From contig JBAZFB010000004.1 of assembly GCA_041653595.1 (NCBI GenBank), positions 1-64,000 of the forward strand: a DNA stretch of 64,000 nt. Reading direction: 5' to 3'. The notes under the pieces were generated by a model. That model was not told where the DNA came from. It did not search any database and saw nothing but the letters and a program-made list of their open reading frames with translations. This DNA is from Candidatus Omnitrophota bacterium. Lineage in GTDB: Bacteria > Omnitrophota > Gorgyraeia > Pluralincolimonadales > Pluralincolimonadaceae. The first letter of the stretch is position 1; each line of letters starts with the position of its first letter. This document shows, piece after piece, positions 1-8,319 of this stretch. The translations under genes and the position numbers were made by a program.

Positions 1-104
1 CTTATATCGAGGCGAAACAAGAGATCAAGTTTATCGAGATATATTATAAGGAAAAAGACGAAGTAGATTGTAACAAGGAGAGGATTAAGAAGTATTTTAC
101 ATAA
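1..104 (+). CDS. 3' end of an unidentified small protein gene
   Basis: An open frame enters from the left edge (first whole codon at base 3) and ends at TAA 102-104, giving 33 C-terminal residues that are rich in Lys, Glu, Ile and Tyr and end in RIKKYFT. The charged tail, with an IKFIEIYYK strand, is reminiscent of C-termini of small RelE/ParE-type toxins, but the catalytic part lies outside the window, so this is only an impression. The base composition is AT-richer than the glycosidase region downstream. It could equally be the end of an unrelated hypothetical protein. Confidence 0.45.
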   Translation, partial: YIEAKQEIKFIEIYYKEKDEVDCNKERIKKYFT

Positions 105-158
105 AAAGAAGAGGACGGAATAAAATAAAAGGTTTGAGACCCCCTTATCCCGCCCTCC

Positions 159-201
159 ATACTAGGTATCTGCCCTAGTATTACTGGCAATAGTCTATAA
201 T
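159..201 (+). promoter_or_regulatory. Promoter of the SANT-like gene with an 8-bp perfect palindrome over the -35 region
   Basis: ATACTAGG (159-166) and CCTAGTAT (174-181) are perfect inverted repeats around a 7-nt spacer. A TATAAT -10 box lies at 196-201, so the position where a -35 hexamer should be (about 173-178) is occupied by the right arm of the palindrome and shows no -35 consensus. This suggests a site for an activator or repressor at the promoter of the 273-479 gene; the leader then runs to an AAAGGAG ribosome-binding site just before the start codon. Confidence 0.5.
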
Positions 202-272
202 AGGGAGGTGAAGTAGTCAACAACTTTGTCGGTTTCCCTGCAGAAATTCAGTAGAAAGGAGAAAACAAACAA

Positions 273-479
273 ATGGCAAAGTACAACAGAAACTCAGGGA
301 AGCCCTGGACGCAAGGGGAAGTATCCCAGCTTAAAAGCTTGGCGCATCAAAATACCCCTACGCGAGTAATTAGTTTAAAATTAGGGCGTACCCCAGATGC
401 TGTATATAAGCGGGCAAGCGATGAGAGTATATCGCTCGATCCGACTAACCAGTCGCCGTATAATCGTAGATCGAAATAG
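273..479 (+). CDS. Small Myb/SANT-like helix-turn-helix protein
   Basis: This 68-residue basic protein starts MAKYNRNSGKPW and has the pattern of small bacterial proteins with a single SANT/Myb-like or GcrA-like helix-turn-helix: a W-containing first helix (KPWTQGEVSQLKSLA), a second helix (TPTRVISLKLGR) and a recognition-like helix (TPDAVYKRASDE), then a short basic NQSPYNRR tail. Such proteins are common and uncharacterised. The start is supported by an AAAGGAG ribosome-binding site 10-16 nt upstream. It is monocistronic, with its own promoter and a strong terminator right after the TAG stop. DNA binding is inferred from fold resemblance; the target is unknown. Confidence 0.8.
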   Translation: MAKYNRNSGKPWTQGEVSQLKSLAHQNTPTRVISLKLGRTPDAVYKRASDESISLDPTNQSPYNRRSK

Positions 480-500
480 GGTAACGCATCTCCGGAAAAC

Positions 501-531
501 AAAATGTCCACCTCATAGAGGTGGACATTTT
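501..531 (+). terminator. Strong intrinsic-type terminator hairpin after the SANT-like gene
   Basis: AAAATGTCCACCTC (501-514) and GAGGTGGACATTTT (518-531) form a perfect 14-bp stem with a 3-nt ATA loop, 22 nt after the stop codon. The A-tract/T-tract at the stem base makes it able to act in both directions. It ends the SANT-like transcript. Confidence 0.85.
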
Positions 532-666
532 GTATCATCTTACAACTAAAGACGTTAGGCAATTTAGAGCCAAAAATGACCGGACAAAACGGACATAATT
601 TGAGCCATTTTGTCTGTTCGGACACCGGAAATCACCGAGGGATTGTATCTCTGAGTCCAAAATTCC

Positions 667-695
667 TTGCCATTATACAGTATTGTGGCTATAAT
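667..695 (+). promoter_or_regulatory. Sigma70-type promoter for the GH35-like gene
   Basis: TTGCCA (667-672) and TATAAT (690-695) are separated by 17 bp. The predicted start near 702 gives a leader of about 77 nt before the 779 ATG. The stretch 532-778 holds no gene; apart from this promoter and the hairpin at 720-739 I see only a weak inverted repeat at 583-614. Confidence 0.6.
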
Positions 696-719
696 ACGCC
701 TGTATAAATAAGAGAGGTA

Positions 720-739
720 TTCCCGTACCGATACGGGAA
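720..739 (+). promoter_or_regulatory. Leader hairpin or operator upstream of the GH35-like gene
   Basis: TTCCCGTA (720-727) and TACGGGAA (732-739) are perfect 8-bp inverted repeats around CCGA. The element lies in the predicted 5' leader between the promoter and the gene at 779, so it could be an RNA hairpin or a repressor site. No T-tract follows, so it is not a terminator. Confidence 0.45.
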
Positions 740-778
740 AGGGCTACCAAATTAATCCCTCCAAAGGCGGTTTTTACG

Positions 779-2809
779 ATGAAAAAGACAGTTGAAATAA
801 AAGACGGGATCTTGTATATAGACAAGAGGCCCGTTTTTTTTAACTCGGCCGATTATCCGTATTACCGCGACGACCCGGAGAATTGGGACGACAGGCTGAA
901 GAAGATAAAGATGACGGGCATCGACGTCGTTAGCTTCTATGTCCCGTGGCGCCACCATATGACCGGACCAGGCGGGGGATATGCCGTAGATTTTGACGGG
1001 AAGACGCGGCCAAACCGCAATGTAAAATTATTTGCGAAGCTGTGCGCGAAAAACAAACTGTGGATGGTCGTCAAGCCCGGCCCTTTCATCCATGCCGAAA
1101 CAAATTACGGAGGACTTCCGGATTGGGTCTGTCCGGCGGAAGACCCGGAGATCGAGCCGTTCACGGACAGCAAAGGCAACCAGCTCAGGTGGCCGCCGCA
1201 CAGCGGGAAAATACTGCCGGCCCCGCTTTCGGGTAAATTTAAGGGCATGGTCAGGGAATGGTTCGGTTCGGTGGACAGGAACATCATAAAAGATAATGTT
1301 TACCCAAAGGGAAATATTATAGCGGTCCAGGTCTGCAACGAAGGGCTTTATTCCGACTTCCCTGGTTTGATCACGGATTATGACTATTCTCCTTCGGCTT
1401 TGTCGCTTTTCCGTAAATTTACGAAGGAGAAAGACCCGCAGGTCCCGAGGGACGTCTCGGCGCTCAAGACCAGGTCTGACCTGAAGGAGTATCTCAGGTG
1501 GGGCGAATGGCAATCGGAATATATGGGATCGGTGTACAGGGAATACTCGTCTTTCATTAAAAGCAAGGCGCCTTTTGTGATAAACCTGAGCCCTCCCATA
1601 GACGGTAAAAGGCTGGACCATTGGCTTACCCGCGCCATTCCCGAGAAATGGAAAAATATAAATTACGGATTTACAAACTGGCTAAAGCCGGTTTCGGAAG
1701 ACAGCGTTTCCTTTGAGCGCTATAGCCTGCTGGCGAAGAGGAAGAGGGGGATAAATTTTGAGGAGAATTGGGGCTTCTCCAAGCTTTATGACACGCGTTT
1801 CCAATATCCGGTGGTATGCGTCTTCGAGACCCTCCTGGCTGTCGCCAACGGGGCGACGGGTTTTAATGTCTATACCGCCGTCAATACCGGCAGATGGGAT
1901 GACCTGATCGACCGCGTGCATGAGAGGCCGTATCCGGATTCGTCCCCTATTAAAGAGGACGGCACGCTGACGAAGAAATATGACGTATTGGCCTTGTTGG
2001 CGGGCTTCTTTAAGGAGAACGCCGTTGATCTCCTGGAGGCCGGACCCTGCCGCGGTATCGCCTGGGGTTTCTATCCGGCTTATTCGTATCTAGCGGCATG
2101 GGATATCCCCGATGACTGCCTGAAAGGGCTGGGGCTTGGCCGGTTTAAATGCGGCTTCGGCGGATTGGACGAATTCCAGAGGCTTCTGCGCGGGAAAAAT
2201 ATAGACTTCCAGATAGCGAATATCAAGTCGGCCGCGCCGAAGGAACTTAATAGCTATAAAAATATCGTATTGTGCGGCGGCTCCTTTATGGACAGGAAGA
2301 CGCAGCGGAAGTTATTGAAATACGCCTCTTCGGGAGGCAGGCTGATATTTACCGGGGAGGTCCCGTCGCTCGACGAGAATTTCAAGAAATATGACATCCT
2401 GAAGGAAAAAGCGGTATTAGCGCGGGCGATGGACGGCGTTTTGGACGCGATAGTAAGCCCGGACAGGAGATTGGAGGCCGAAGGCCCGGACCTCCAGGTT
2501 TGGGCTTATGAAAACCGCAAGAAAGCCATCCAATTCTTCTTTATATTAGACTTGTCCGCGGAGCCGGGGATAAAAGAGTTCAGGTATTCGGGGAAAAACT
2601 TGAAGGTATCCTTACCCGGGAAGTCCGCGGCGATAGTTAAGGTTAAAGATTCAAGACTCGATGCGGTCTTTGTAAAAGGCGTGAACGAAATGACCGGGAA
2701 TTCTGTCGTCCCCTGCGTCTCTTTCGGAAAAGATGAATTGAAAGCCGGCGAAGAGTGCGACCTCTCGGCATCGCGCAGGGGGGATAAATGGCAGGTAAAG
2801 ACCGCCTGA
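779..2809 (+). CDS. GH35-like cytoplasmic glycoside hydrolase (beta-galactosidase family)
   Basis: The 676-residue protein has no signal peptide. Its N-terminal TIM-barrel shows the GH35 layout: a first strand with an FNSADYPYYR motif, WDDRLKKIKMTGIDVVSFYVPW, a KPGPFIHAE strand and GGLPDW near residues 111-116. The acid/base candidate is Glu188 in QVCNEGL; the nucleophile candidate is Glu328/Glu329 in the EENWG stretch, which departs from the usual GH35 TEFWTGWF pattern. Residues about 460-560 resemble the Rossmann-like beta-galactosidase trimerisation domain (VLCGGSF, GGRLIFTGE). It has its own promoter and precedes the mannan operon. A role in removing galactose-like side groups from imported oligosaccharides is inferred; substrate is not established, and a divergent relative of GH35/GH42 is possible. 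Confidence 0.75.
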   Translation: MKKTVEIKDGILYIDKRPVFFNSADYPYYRDDPENWDDRLKKIKMTGIDVVSFYVPWRHHMTGPGGGYAVDFDGKTRPNRNVKLFAKLCAKNKLWMVVKPGPFIHAETNYGGLPDWVCPAEDPEIEPFTDSKGNQLRWPPHSGKILPAPLSGKFKGMVREWFGSVDRNIIKDNVYPKGNIIAVQVCNEGLYSDFPGLITDYDYSPSALSLFRKFTKEKDPQVPRDVSALKTRSDLKEYLRWGEWQSEYMGSVYREYSSFIKSKAPFVINLSPPIDGKRLDHWLTRAIPEKWKNINYGFTNWLKPVSEDSVSFERYSLLAKRKRGINFEENWGFSKLYDTRFQYPVVCVFETLLAVANGATGFNVYTAVNTGRWDDLIDRVHERPYPDSSPIKEDGTLTKKYDVLALLAGFFKENAVDLLEAGPCRGIAWGFYPAYSYLAAWDIPDDCLKGLGLGRFKCGFGGLDEFQRLLRGKNIDFQIANIKSAAPKELNSYKNIVLCGGSFMDRKTQRKLLKYASSGGRLIFTGEVPSLDENFKKYDILKEKAVLARAMDGVLDAIVSPDRRLEAEGPDLQVWAYENRKKAIQFFFILDLSAEPGIKEFRYSGKNLKVSLPGKSAAIVKVKDSRLDAVFVKGVNEMTGNSVVPCVSFGKDELKAGEECDLSASRRGDKWQVKTA

Positions 2810-2854
2810 CCCTTCAGGCCGCAATTTATTCCCTCAAAATCACATTTTAGCCCC

Positions 2855-2882
2855 TTGACAACCACGGGTTATGATATATAAT
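2855..2882 (+). promoter_or_regulatory. Promoter of the GntR/LacI-headed mannan operon
   Basis: TTGACA (2855-2860) and TATAAT (2877-2882), both perfect hexamers, are separated by 16 bp. The predicted start near 2889 lies directly in front of the palindrome at 2892-2905. Confidence 0.8.
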
Positions 2883-2891
2883 ATAACCGAG

Positions 2892-2905
2892 TATACCAAG
2901 GTATA
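2892..2905 (+). promoter_or_regulatory. Putative operator TATACCAAGGTATA
   Basis: This 14-bp palindrome (TATACC, AA centre, GGTATA) sits just after the predicted transcription start of the regulator gene, where a bound repressor would block RNA polymerase. Two variants of the same site flank the leader of the PEP-CTERM gene (16493-16506 and 16570-16583), giving the shared pattern TATACYARRRTATA. Autoregulation by the 2948-4051 product is inferred. Confidence 0.6.
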
Positions 2906-2947
2906 TCTAAAATCACCTTAACCTCCCGCAAAAAGAGGGCAATAAAT

Positions 2948-4051
2948 ATGAAAGATGCCGTAGAGAAAAATTCGCCGGTCCCTTTATATAAGCAGCTTAA
3001 GCGGGTCATTGAAAACCAGATAAAGAGCGGCGATAAGAAACCCGGCGAACTCATCTCTTCCGAGAAGGAATTCTGCCAGCAATTCAGCGTGAGCCAGATA
3101 ACGGTCCGCAAGGCGATGTTCGAGCTGGTGAACGAAGGCGTGCTCTACAGGATCCCGGGAAAGGGAACGTTCGTCTCCGGCCCGGAGCAGGGCTCGAGGG
3201 GCGGGTCAAAACTGAAGACCGACAACATCGGATTTGTGATATCGCGCGAACATCACCCTATATTTTCCAACACCTTCTATTCGTATGTCTTCGCCGGAGT
3301 GGAAGAAGAGGCGCGCTCCCACGGCTATAACCTTATCTACCAGGTCCTCGACGAAAAATTGATGTTCGACCCCTCCACATTCAAGTTGATAGAGGAAAGA
3401 AAGGTCGACGGCCTGATCCTCGTAGGCGAGATGTCCCACAGTTTCATTTCAAACCTTAAAGCGAAAGATATCCCGATAGTCCTGCTCGACCATTATATCG
3501 AGAATTCATCGCTAGACTCCATCGTGACGGATAACACGAAAGGCACGGCGGATATGATCAAATATCTTGCGGACCTCGGACACAAGGAGATAGGCTTCCT
3601 CGGCGCCACGCTCGAGCACGGCTCTTTTATGGAGAGGTTCGAGGGATACAAGGCCGCGATGAAAAAGCACCGCCTGGAGCTCAACGAGGATTTCGTCCAG
3701 ACCGGCCTCCTCTGGAACGGATACGGCATCATGGAGAAGATGTTCAGGCTCAAGAAGCTCCCCACCGCTATTTTCGCCTGCAACGACCTGATAGCTATCC
3801 GCGCGATGGCTGCGATACAGGACAAGGGGATGAAGATACCCGACGAGATAAGCATTGCCGGTTTCGACGATATAGATATGAGCCAGCAGATACACCCCCC
3901 GCTTACCACAGTGCGGGTGGAGAAGGAAGAGATGGGAAAGATCGGCGTCAAAAGGCTTATACAGAGGATGAAGAACAGCAACAAGCGCGCCGAGAAGATC
4001 ACCGTCCCGACCGAGCTGGTCGTAAGGAAGTCCTGCAAGGCGTTGAAATGA
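2948..4051 (+). CDS. GntR-type HTH / LacI-type sugar-sensor transcriptional regulator
   Basis: The 367-residue protein joins an N-terminal GntR winged helix (about 10-78: PLYKQLKRVIENQI, SEKEFCQQFSVSQITVRKAM, YRIPGKGTFV) to a LacI/GalR-like periplasmic-binding-protein sensor domain (about 95-360: NIGFVISREH, DGLILVGE, IVLLDHYIE, HKEIGFLGA, PTAIFACNDLIAI, ISIAGFDDIDMS, PPLTTVRVEKEEMG). This is the AraR-type architecture of local sugar-responsive repressors. It is the first gene of the operon; the next gene overlaps its stop by 4 nt (ATGA). A palindrome just downstream of its own promoter suggests autoregulation, and copies at 16493 and 16570 suggest it also controls the PEP-CTERM gene. The inducer is probably a mannan-derived sugar, by context only. 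Confidence 0.88.
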   Translation: MKDAVEKNSPVPLYKQLKRVIENQIKSGDKKPGELISSEKEFCQQFSVSQITVRKAMFELVNEGVLYRIPGKGTFVSGPEQGSRGGSKLKTDNIGFVISREHHPIFSNTFYSYVFAGVEEEARSHGYNLIYQVLDEKLMFDPSTFKLIEERKVDGLILVGEMSHSFISNLKAKDIPIVLLDHYIENSSLDSIVTDNTKGTADMIKYLADLGHKEIGFLGATLEHGSFMERFEGYKAAMKKHRLELNEDFVQTGLLWNGYGIMEKMFRLKKLPTAIFACNDLIAIRAMAAIQDKGMKIPDEISIAGFDDIDMSQQIHPPLTTVRVEKEEMGKIGVKRLIQRMKNSNKRAEKITVPTELVVRKSCKALK

Positions 4052-4647
4052 AAAAGGGAGGCGGAAAAGTGAGATACGTCAGCTTGGCCCTGGTATTGTT
4101 TTTCACGTTAGTCGCCGCCGCCCCGGTTAAGGCGCACGCGGCAGAGGTCTTATGGGAAAGTTTTGAGGGGGACAATTACTGGGAGCCGGTCGATTGGGAG
4201 AACACGGCGCAGGTGAACCTTTCGGTGAGCCCGGATAAACCCTCCGAAGGGAAACAGTCGCTCAAAGTCATAATAAGGGAAGAGGCGACCGACTGGAAGA
4301 ACAAGGTCAGTTTCTCCAGGGAAGATCCGGTCGACCTCTCGAAAGACAATAGCATAGCCATGGATATATTCAACGAAAAGACCGCTGACCTGGAAGTGGC
4401 CGTTGGTTTCATGACAGGCGAAGACTGGGCATATTATGAGTCCGGCAAAAAACCCGTGAAGACCGGCTGGAATAGGGACATAAGCTTCGATCTATCGGCT
4501 TCAGATTTTAAGGACAAGGCCAGCGATTGGAAATATGCGGTATCGTTGGCGGACAGGGATAACGTCGGGAAGGTCTTCATACTTCTGTATCGTCCGGCCA
4601 GGATGTCCGCCGATACGGTATATATTGATAATATCAGGATAAAATAA
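4048..4647 (+). CDS. Secreted stand-alone jelly-roll (CBM-like) protein
   Basis: A signal peptide (about residues 1-32, ending AHA-AE) is followed by one beta-sandwich domain of about 165 residues. The domain opens with WESFEG, contains PSEGKQSLKV, DWKNKVSF, YYESG, GWNRDISFDLS and ends TVYIDNIR, the pattern of jelly-roll carbohydrate-binding modules. There is no catalytic domain. The same module recurs at 4670-5245, 9895-10476, at the N-terminus of the 5281 enzyme and at both ends of the 13557 enzyme. Translation is coupled to the regulator (4-nt overlap). It probably binds polysaccharide at or outside the cell; carbohydrate binding is inferred from fold and context. Confidence 0.78.
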   Translation: MKKGGGKVRYVSLALVLFFTLVAAAPVKAHAAEVLWESFEGDNYWEPVDWENTAQVNLSVSPDKPSEGKQSLKVIIREEATDWKNKVSFSREDPVDLSKDNSIAMDIFNEKTADLEVAVGFMTGEDWAYYESGKKPVKTGWNRDISFDLSASDFKDKASDWKYAVSLADRDNVGKVFILLYRPARMSADTVYIDNIRIK

Positions 4648-4669
4648 AATTTAACAAAAGGAGGACCGG

Positions 4670-5245
4670 ATGAAATACGCATTGCTGTTATCGGTGATCG
4701 CAGCGCTGGTATTTACGGGCGTCAGCGCCGGAATTGCCGGCGCCGAAGATAAGCCGTTCGATAATTTTGAGAGCCTGCCGGTGAACTGGGCGTCGCCGGG
4801 TTGGGAGAACATCGGGGGCGTGGACCTGGAGTTAAGCACCGAAAAGGCCTCTGAAGGGAAGCAGTCGCTCAAGCTGACGGCCCAGGATGAGCCGCAGGAG
4901 TGGAAGAACAGGTTTGTCATCGCCAGGGAAGCGGGCCTCGACCTCTCCGGCTCGAATATGGTCTTGGATATATATACCGACGTGGCTACGGGAATGGGTG
5001 TCCAGGTCGGGTTCGATTCGGCCGGGGATTATTACGAGTCGGAGAAGAAGATATTGAGCCAGGGATGGAACAAGGATATCACCTTCGACTTAGGCGCCAA
5101 GGATTTCAAGTGCAAGGCGAGCGAGTGGAAGAGCACGGTGCCGTTGGCCGACAGGAGCGACATAACAAAGGTCTTTATCCTCATAACCCATCCGAAGAAG
5201 GCGAAGAACGCGACGGTGTATGTGGATAATATAAGGTTCAAATAG
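4670..5245 (+). CDS. Second secreted stand-alone jelly-roll (CBM-like) protein
   Basis: The 191-residue protein has a signal peptide (about 1-25, cleavage near AGA-ED) and a single module closely related to that at 4048-4647: FENLESLPVNW-like start, EGKQSLKLT, EWKNRF, YYESEKK, GWNKDITFDLG and ending ATVYVDNIRFK. An AAAGGAGG ribosome-binding site precedes the ATG. It lies in the middle of the mannan operon, 22 nt after its paralogue, so the pair looks like a tandem duplication. No catalytic residues or anchors are visible, so it should be released to the periplasm or outside. Confidence 0.78.
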   Translation: MKYALLLSVIAALVFTGVSAGIAGAEDKPFDNFESLPVNWASPGWENIGGVDLELSTEKASEGKQSLKLTAQDEPQEWKNRFVIAREAGLDLSGSNMVLDIYTDVATGMGVQVGFDSAGDYYESEKKILSQGWNKDITFDLGAKDFKCKASEWKSTVPLADRSDITKVFILITHPKKAKNATVYVDNIRFK

Positions 5246-5280
5246 AGCTTAATCCTATGTCAAAGACAGGGAGCCCTGTT

Positions 5281-8200
5281 ATGAAAAAAATAATTGCGGC
5301 ATCGATCTTTGCTCTCTCGGCGGCACTCGCTGCGCTCGCTGTAAATGTCGCTTTCGCGCAGCCGGACCTGCTCTGGGAAAGCTTTGAGAAGGAAAAATTA
5401 TCCTGGACGCCCATCCCCTGGGATAACGCCCATGAGGTGGGGCTTTCGAGGGTCAGGGACAACGCTACCGAAGGCAGCCGCGCTTTGCGGATGGATATCA
5501 AGGAGGACGTAAGCAAGAGCAAGAACAAGGCCGGGATATTCCACGAAGAGAATCTCGATCTCTCCAAGCATAACCTCGTCCTCGATATCTATGTCCAGTC
5601 CTCCGAGGCGGCGTCGGCGGCCGTCGGTTTCGAGACCGGCAACGGCTGGACTTATTACGAATCGACGCCGGTCAAATTGAAGAAAGGCTGGAACAAAGAT
5701 ATCGTCTTCGTGTTGGACAAGGCGAATTTCGAGTGCAAGAGGAGCAAATGGAATTACAACGCGAACCTTGCCAACCGCGATGATATAAGGAAGGTCGTCA
5801 TACTTATCTACGACACCGTCATGTTCGAGGCTGAGACGATATATATAGACAACATAAGGTTCAGGCCGACGCGTAAGCTGGTCATGCCTTTTTCTTTTTG
5901 GGCGACAGCCTTTGCGGAAGAGGCGAAAGGGGAAACGAAAGAAGGGACGAAGATAATAGCGGTCAACGCGAGCGCCCCGGAGATACCCAAATACGACAAG
6001 TTTGAGCTTACGGTAGACCTGAAAGCCGCTTTTAAGAACCCGTTTGACCCGGAAGAGGCGGACTTAAGCGCCGCTTTCACGAGCCCGGGCGGCGAGACGT
6101 TCATAGTCCCGGGATTCCTCTACTCGGCGAAGTTCGGCGCGGATAATAATTACGTTGAGCCGGTCTGGAAGATCAGGTTTACCCCTATGCGGGAGGGGGA
6201 GTGGAGATATACCGTTCGCCTGAAGACCCCGGCAGGCGAAGACAAGACAGGGGCGGCATCCTTTAAATGCGCGGCGTCCCCGCTGAAGGGCTTCGTCCGC
6301 GTAAGCAAAAAGGATCCCATATATTTCGAATACGATAACGGAGAGTTCTATTACCCGTTGGGCGAGAACGTATGCTGGGCAAGCCTGCCGGGCTACAAAA
6401 AATATTTCACCGAGATGAAGAAAGCCGGCGACAACTGGTCCAGGGTATGGATGTGCAACTGGGAGGTAGGCATCGAGTGGGCCAAAGGCAAAGATTACCG
6501 CGGGTTGGGTGAGTACAGCCTGAAGAAGGCGGAGAAATTGGACGGGATAATCAATTTGGCCAAAGAGAACGGCATTTTTTTTCAGCTGGTCCTCAACCAC
6601 CATGGGCAGTTGAGCACAAAGGTCAATCCCCAGTGGAACGAGAATCCTTATAACATAAAGAACGGGGGGCCCTGCGGCAAGCCGCAGGATTTCTTTACGA
6701 ATGCGTCGGCTAAAAAATATTTCAAGAACAGGATGCGTTATATAGTCGCGCGGTGGGGTTACAGCCCGAATATCATGGCGTGGGAGCTCTGGAACGAGCT
6801 CACTTTCATAGACGACCTTAACCTGGATACGGACGCGGCGTGGCATAAAGAGATGGCCTCATATATAAAAGATACAGATCCCAATAAGCACCTGATAACC
6901 ACAAGCTATGCCGGCACGTTCCACGATTACGGTTTTAACAAGAAACTCTGGGAGTTGCCGGAGATAGACTATACGCAGTTCCATATGTATACGCATGAGA
7001 TCGTCTCGGCGAACATGGGCGCTTACAGGCTCATGAGCCAGTTCAAAAAGCCGTATTTCATGGCTGAGATAGGGACCGATTCCTCCGACGACGTGGACGC
7101 GAAGGACCTCGACGGCGCGTATATCCACGCCGCGATCTGGTCCGAGTATATGCTCGCCTGCGGAGGGAACGCCATGCCGTGGTGGTGGGATAAATATATC
7201 CATCCGAAGAAACTGTATTACCACTGGGCCGCGCTTTCGGCGTTCGATAAGGGCGAGGACAGGAGGGGAAAGGATTATAAGACGTCAACGGCGAGGGTCC
7301 TGGCCGAGACGGAAGGGCTTAATTCGCCGGTATACGCGATCGGGCTCCTGAATGATATAGAAGGGGCTGTCTGGGTATTCGATCCCAAGTGGACTAAATT
7401 CGAGCCGAACCATCCGGAGCCGCCTTTCATAAAGGACGCGCTTGTCAGGATAAACGGCCTGGCCGCGGCAAAATATAAAATAGAATTTTGGGACACATGG
7501 AAGGGGCAGATCGTCGAGACAAGGGAAGTGAAGTCCGACGCTGACGGGATAGACGTAAAGCTGCCGCCTTTCAGGAGGGATATTGCGTTTAAGATAAAGC
7601 CGGTCGAGCCGGTCATCAGGGGCAACAGAGGCGGGACTAAGGCCGCGCTCGTCTCGACCACCCCGATGCCGATAGGATTTACCCGCAAAGAGGTCGTGGC
7701 CAAGAAAGCCGCGGGGCCGATAACCATAGACGGAGACCTCTCCGATTGGAAGCTTCCGAAGTTCGGTAAGGACCAGGTCGCTTATCTCGCGAAGGGTTCA
7801 GCCAAATTTTATCTCCTTTATGACGGCGAGAACCTGTATTTCGCCGCGGACGTAAAAGATGACGCGGTTATCGGTAACCAGCGCGGGGTGGATATCTGGC
7901 GCGACGATGCCGTGGAATTCTGGCTCGACGCCAAGGGCGATGCCGATATATTCAATAACATGCCGTTCAATCCCGGGTGCTACCAGATAGATTTCGCGCC
8001 GCTCACTAAGGACGGCGGGCCGGGCGTTTATGTCTACAGGAACATAAACACGAGGCCGGTCGCCGACGCGATAAAGGCCGCTTCCAGAATATCCAAGGGG
8101 ACAGAGGATAGCGGATATGTGATCGAGGCGGCCATCCCTATACAAGCGATAACCGGGCTCGAGATGAAAGACGGTAAGGTCCTCGGGGTCAATTTCTCGC

Positions 8201-8304
8201 TCTCGGACAAGGATTCCGCGAGCGGCGAATGGAAACATATGATATGGTCGGGGCAAAAAGAAGACGACGCCACGCAGTGGGGTAAACTGAAGGTCAGGAA
8301 CTGA
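5281..8304 (+). CDS. Secreted multidomain GH5-like (DUF5060) glycoside hydrolase with CBM9-like tail
   Basis: I start at ATG 5281 rather than ATG 5257 because an AGGGAG ribosome-binding site lies 8 nt before it and it gives a clean signal peptide (about 1-26). Domains in order: jelly-roll module (about 28-190, ends TIYIDNIR); DUF5060 (about 220-330, FELTVDLK, NPFDPEEADLSA, PGFLYS, VWKIRFTP, GEWRY); clan GH-A TIM barrel (about 340-670) with NHHGQLS, acid/base Glu506 in ELWNEL and nucleophile candidate Glu596 in MAEIG; C-terminal CBM9-like domain (about 800-1000, ITIDGDLSDWK, DDAVEFWLD). It sits next to GH113 and GH130 genes, so an endo-mannanase or glucomannanase is the best guess; cellulase-like activity is possible. 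A 14-bp palindrome (5266-5279) surrounds the ribosome-binding site. Confidence 0.82.
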   Translation: MKKIIAASIFALSAALAALAVNVAFAQPDLLWESFEKEKLSWTPIPWDNAHEVGLSRVRDNATEGSRALRMDIKEDVSKSKNKAGIFHEENLDLSKHNLVLDIYVQSSEAASAAVGFETGNGWTYYESTPVKLKKGWNKDIVFVLDKANFECKRSKWNYNANLANRDDIRKVVILIYDTVMFEAETIYIDNIRFRPTRKLVMPFSFWATAFAEEAKGETKEGTKIIAVNASAPEIPKYDKFELTVDLKAAFKNPFDPEEADLSAAFTSPGGETFIVPGFLYSAKFGADNNYVEPVWKIRFTPMREGEWRYTVRLKTPAGEDKTGAASFKCAASPLKGFVRVSKKDPIYFEYDNGEFYYPLGENVCWASLPGYKKYFTEMKKAGDNWSRVWMCNWEVGIEWAKGKDYRGLGEYSLKKAEKLDGIINLAKENGIFFQLVLNHHGQLSTKVNPQWNENPYNIKNGGPCGKPQDFFTNASAKKYFKNRMRYIVARWGYSPNIMAWELWNELTFIDDLNLDTDAAWHKEMASYIKDTDPNKHLITTSYAGTFHDYGFNKKLWELPEIDYTQFHMYTHEIVSANMGAYRLMSQFKKPYFMAEIGTDSSDDVDAKDLDGAYIHAAIWSEYMLACGGNAMPWWWDKYIHPKKLYYHWAALSAFDKGEDRRGKDYKTSTARVLAETEGLNSPVYAIGLLNDIEGAVWVFDPKWTKFEPNHPEPPFIKDALVRINGLAAAKYKIEFWDTWKGQIVETREVKSDADGIDVKLPPFRRDIAFKIKPVEPVIRGNRGGTKAALVSTTPMPIGFTRKEVVAKKAAGPITIDGDLSDWKLPKFGKDQVAYLAKGSAKFYLLYDGENLYFAADVKDDAVIGNQRGVDIWRDDAVEFWLDAKGDADIFNNMPFNPGCYQIDFAPLTKDGGPGVYVYRNINTRPVADAIKAASRISKGTEDSGYVIEAAIPIQAITGLEMKDGKVLGVNFSLSDKDSASGEWKHMIWSGQKEDDATQWGKLKVRN

Positions 8305-8319
8305 CTTACGGGAAATCAA

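Noticed and set aside
583..614. Hairpin GACAAAA/TTTTGTC between the SANT-like gene and the GH35 promoter
   Set aside because: The stem is only 7 bp and AT-rich with a 18-nt loop; too weak to annotate.
702..778. A cyclic di-GMP or other riboswitch in the GH35-like gene leader
   Set aside because: A hairpin is present, but none of the conserved riboswitch core sequences I know is seen.
1028..1621. Long - strand open frames opposite the glycosidase genes (this and many like it)
   Set aside because: They mirror codon bias of the real + strand genes, lack ribosome-binding sites and show no recognisable domain.
2804..2819. GCCTGA/TCAGGC hairpin at the end of the GH35-like gene as terminator
   Set aside because: A 6-bp stem overlapping the stop codon with no T-tract; not convincing.
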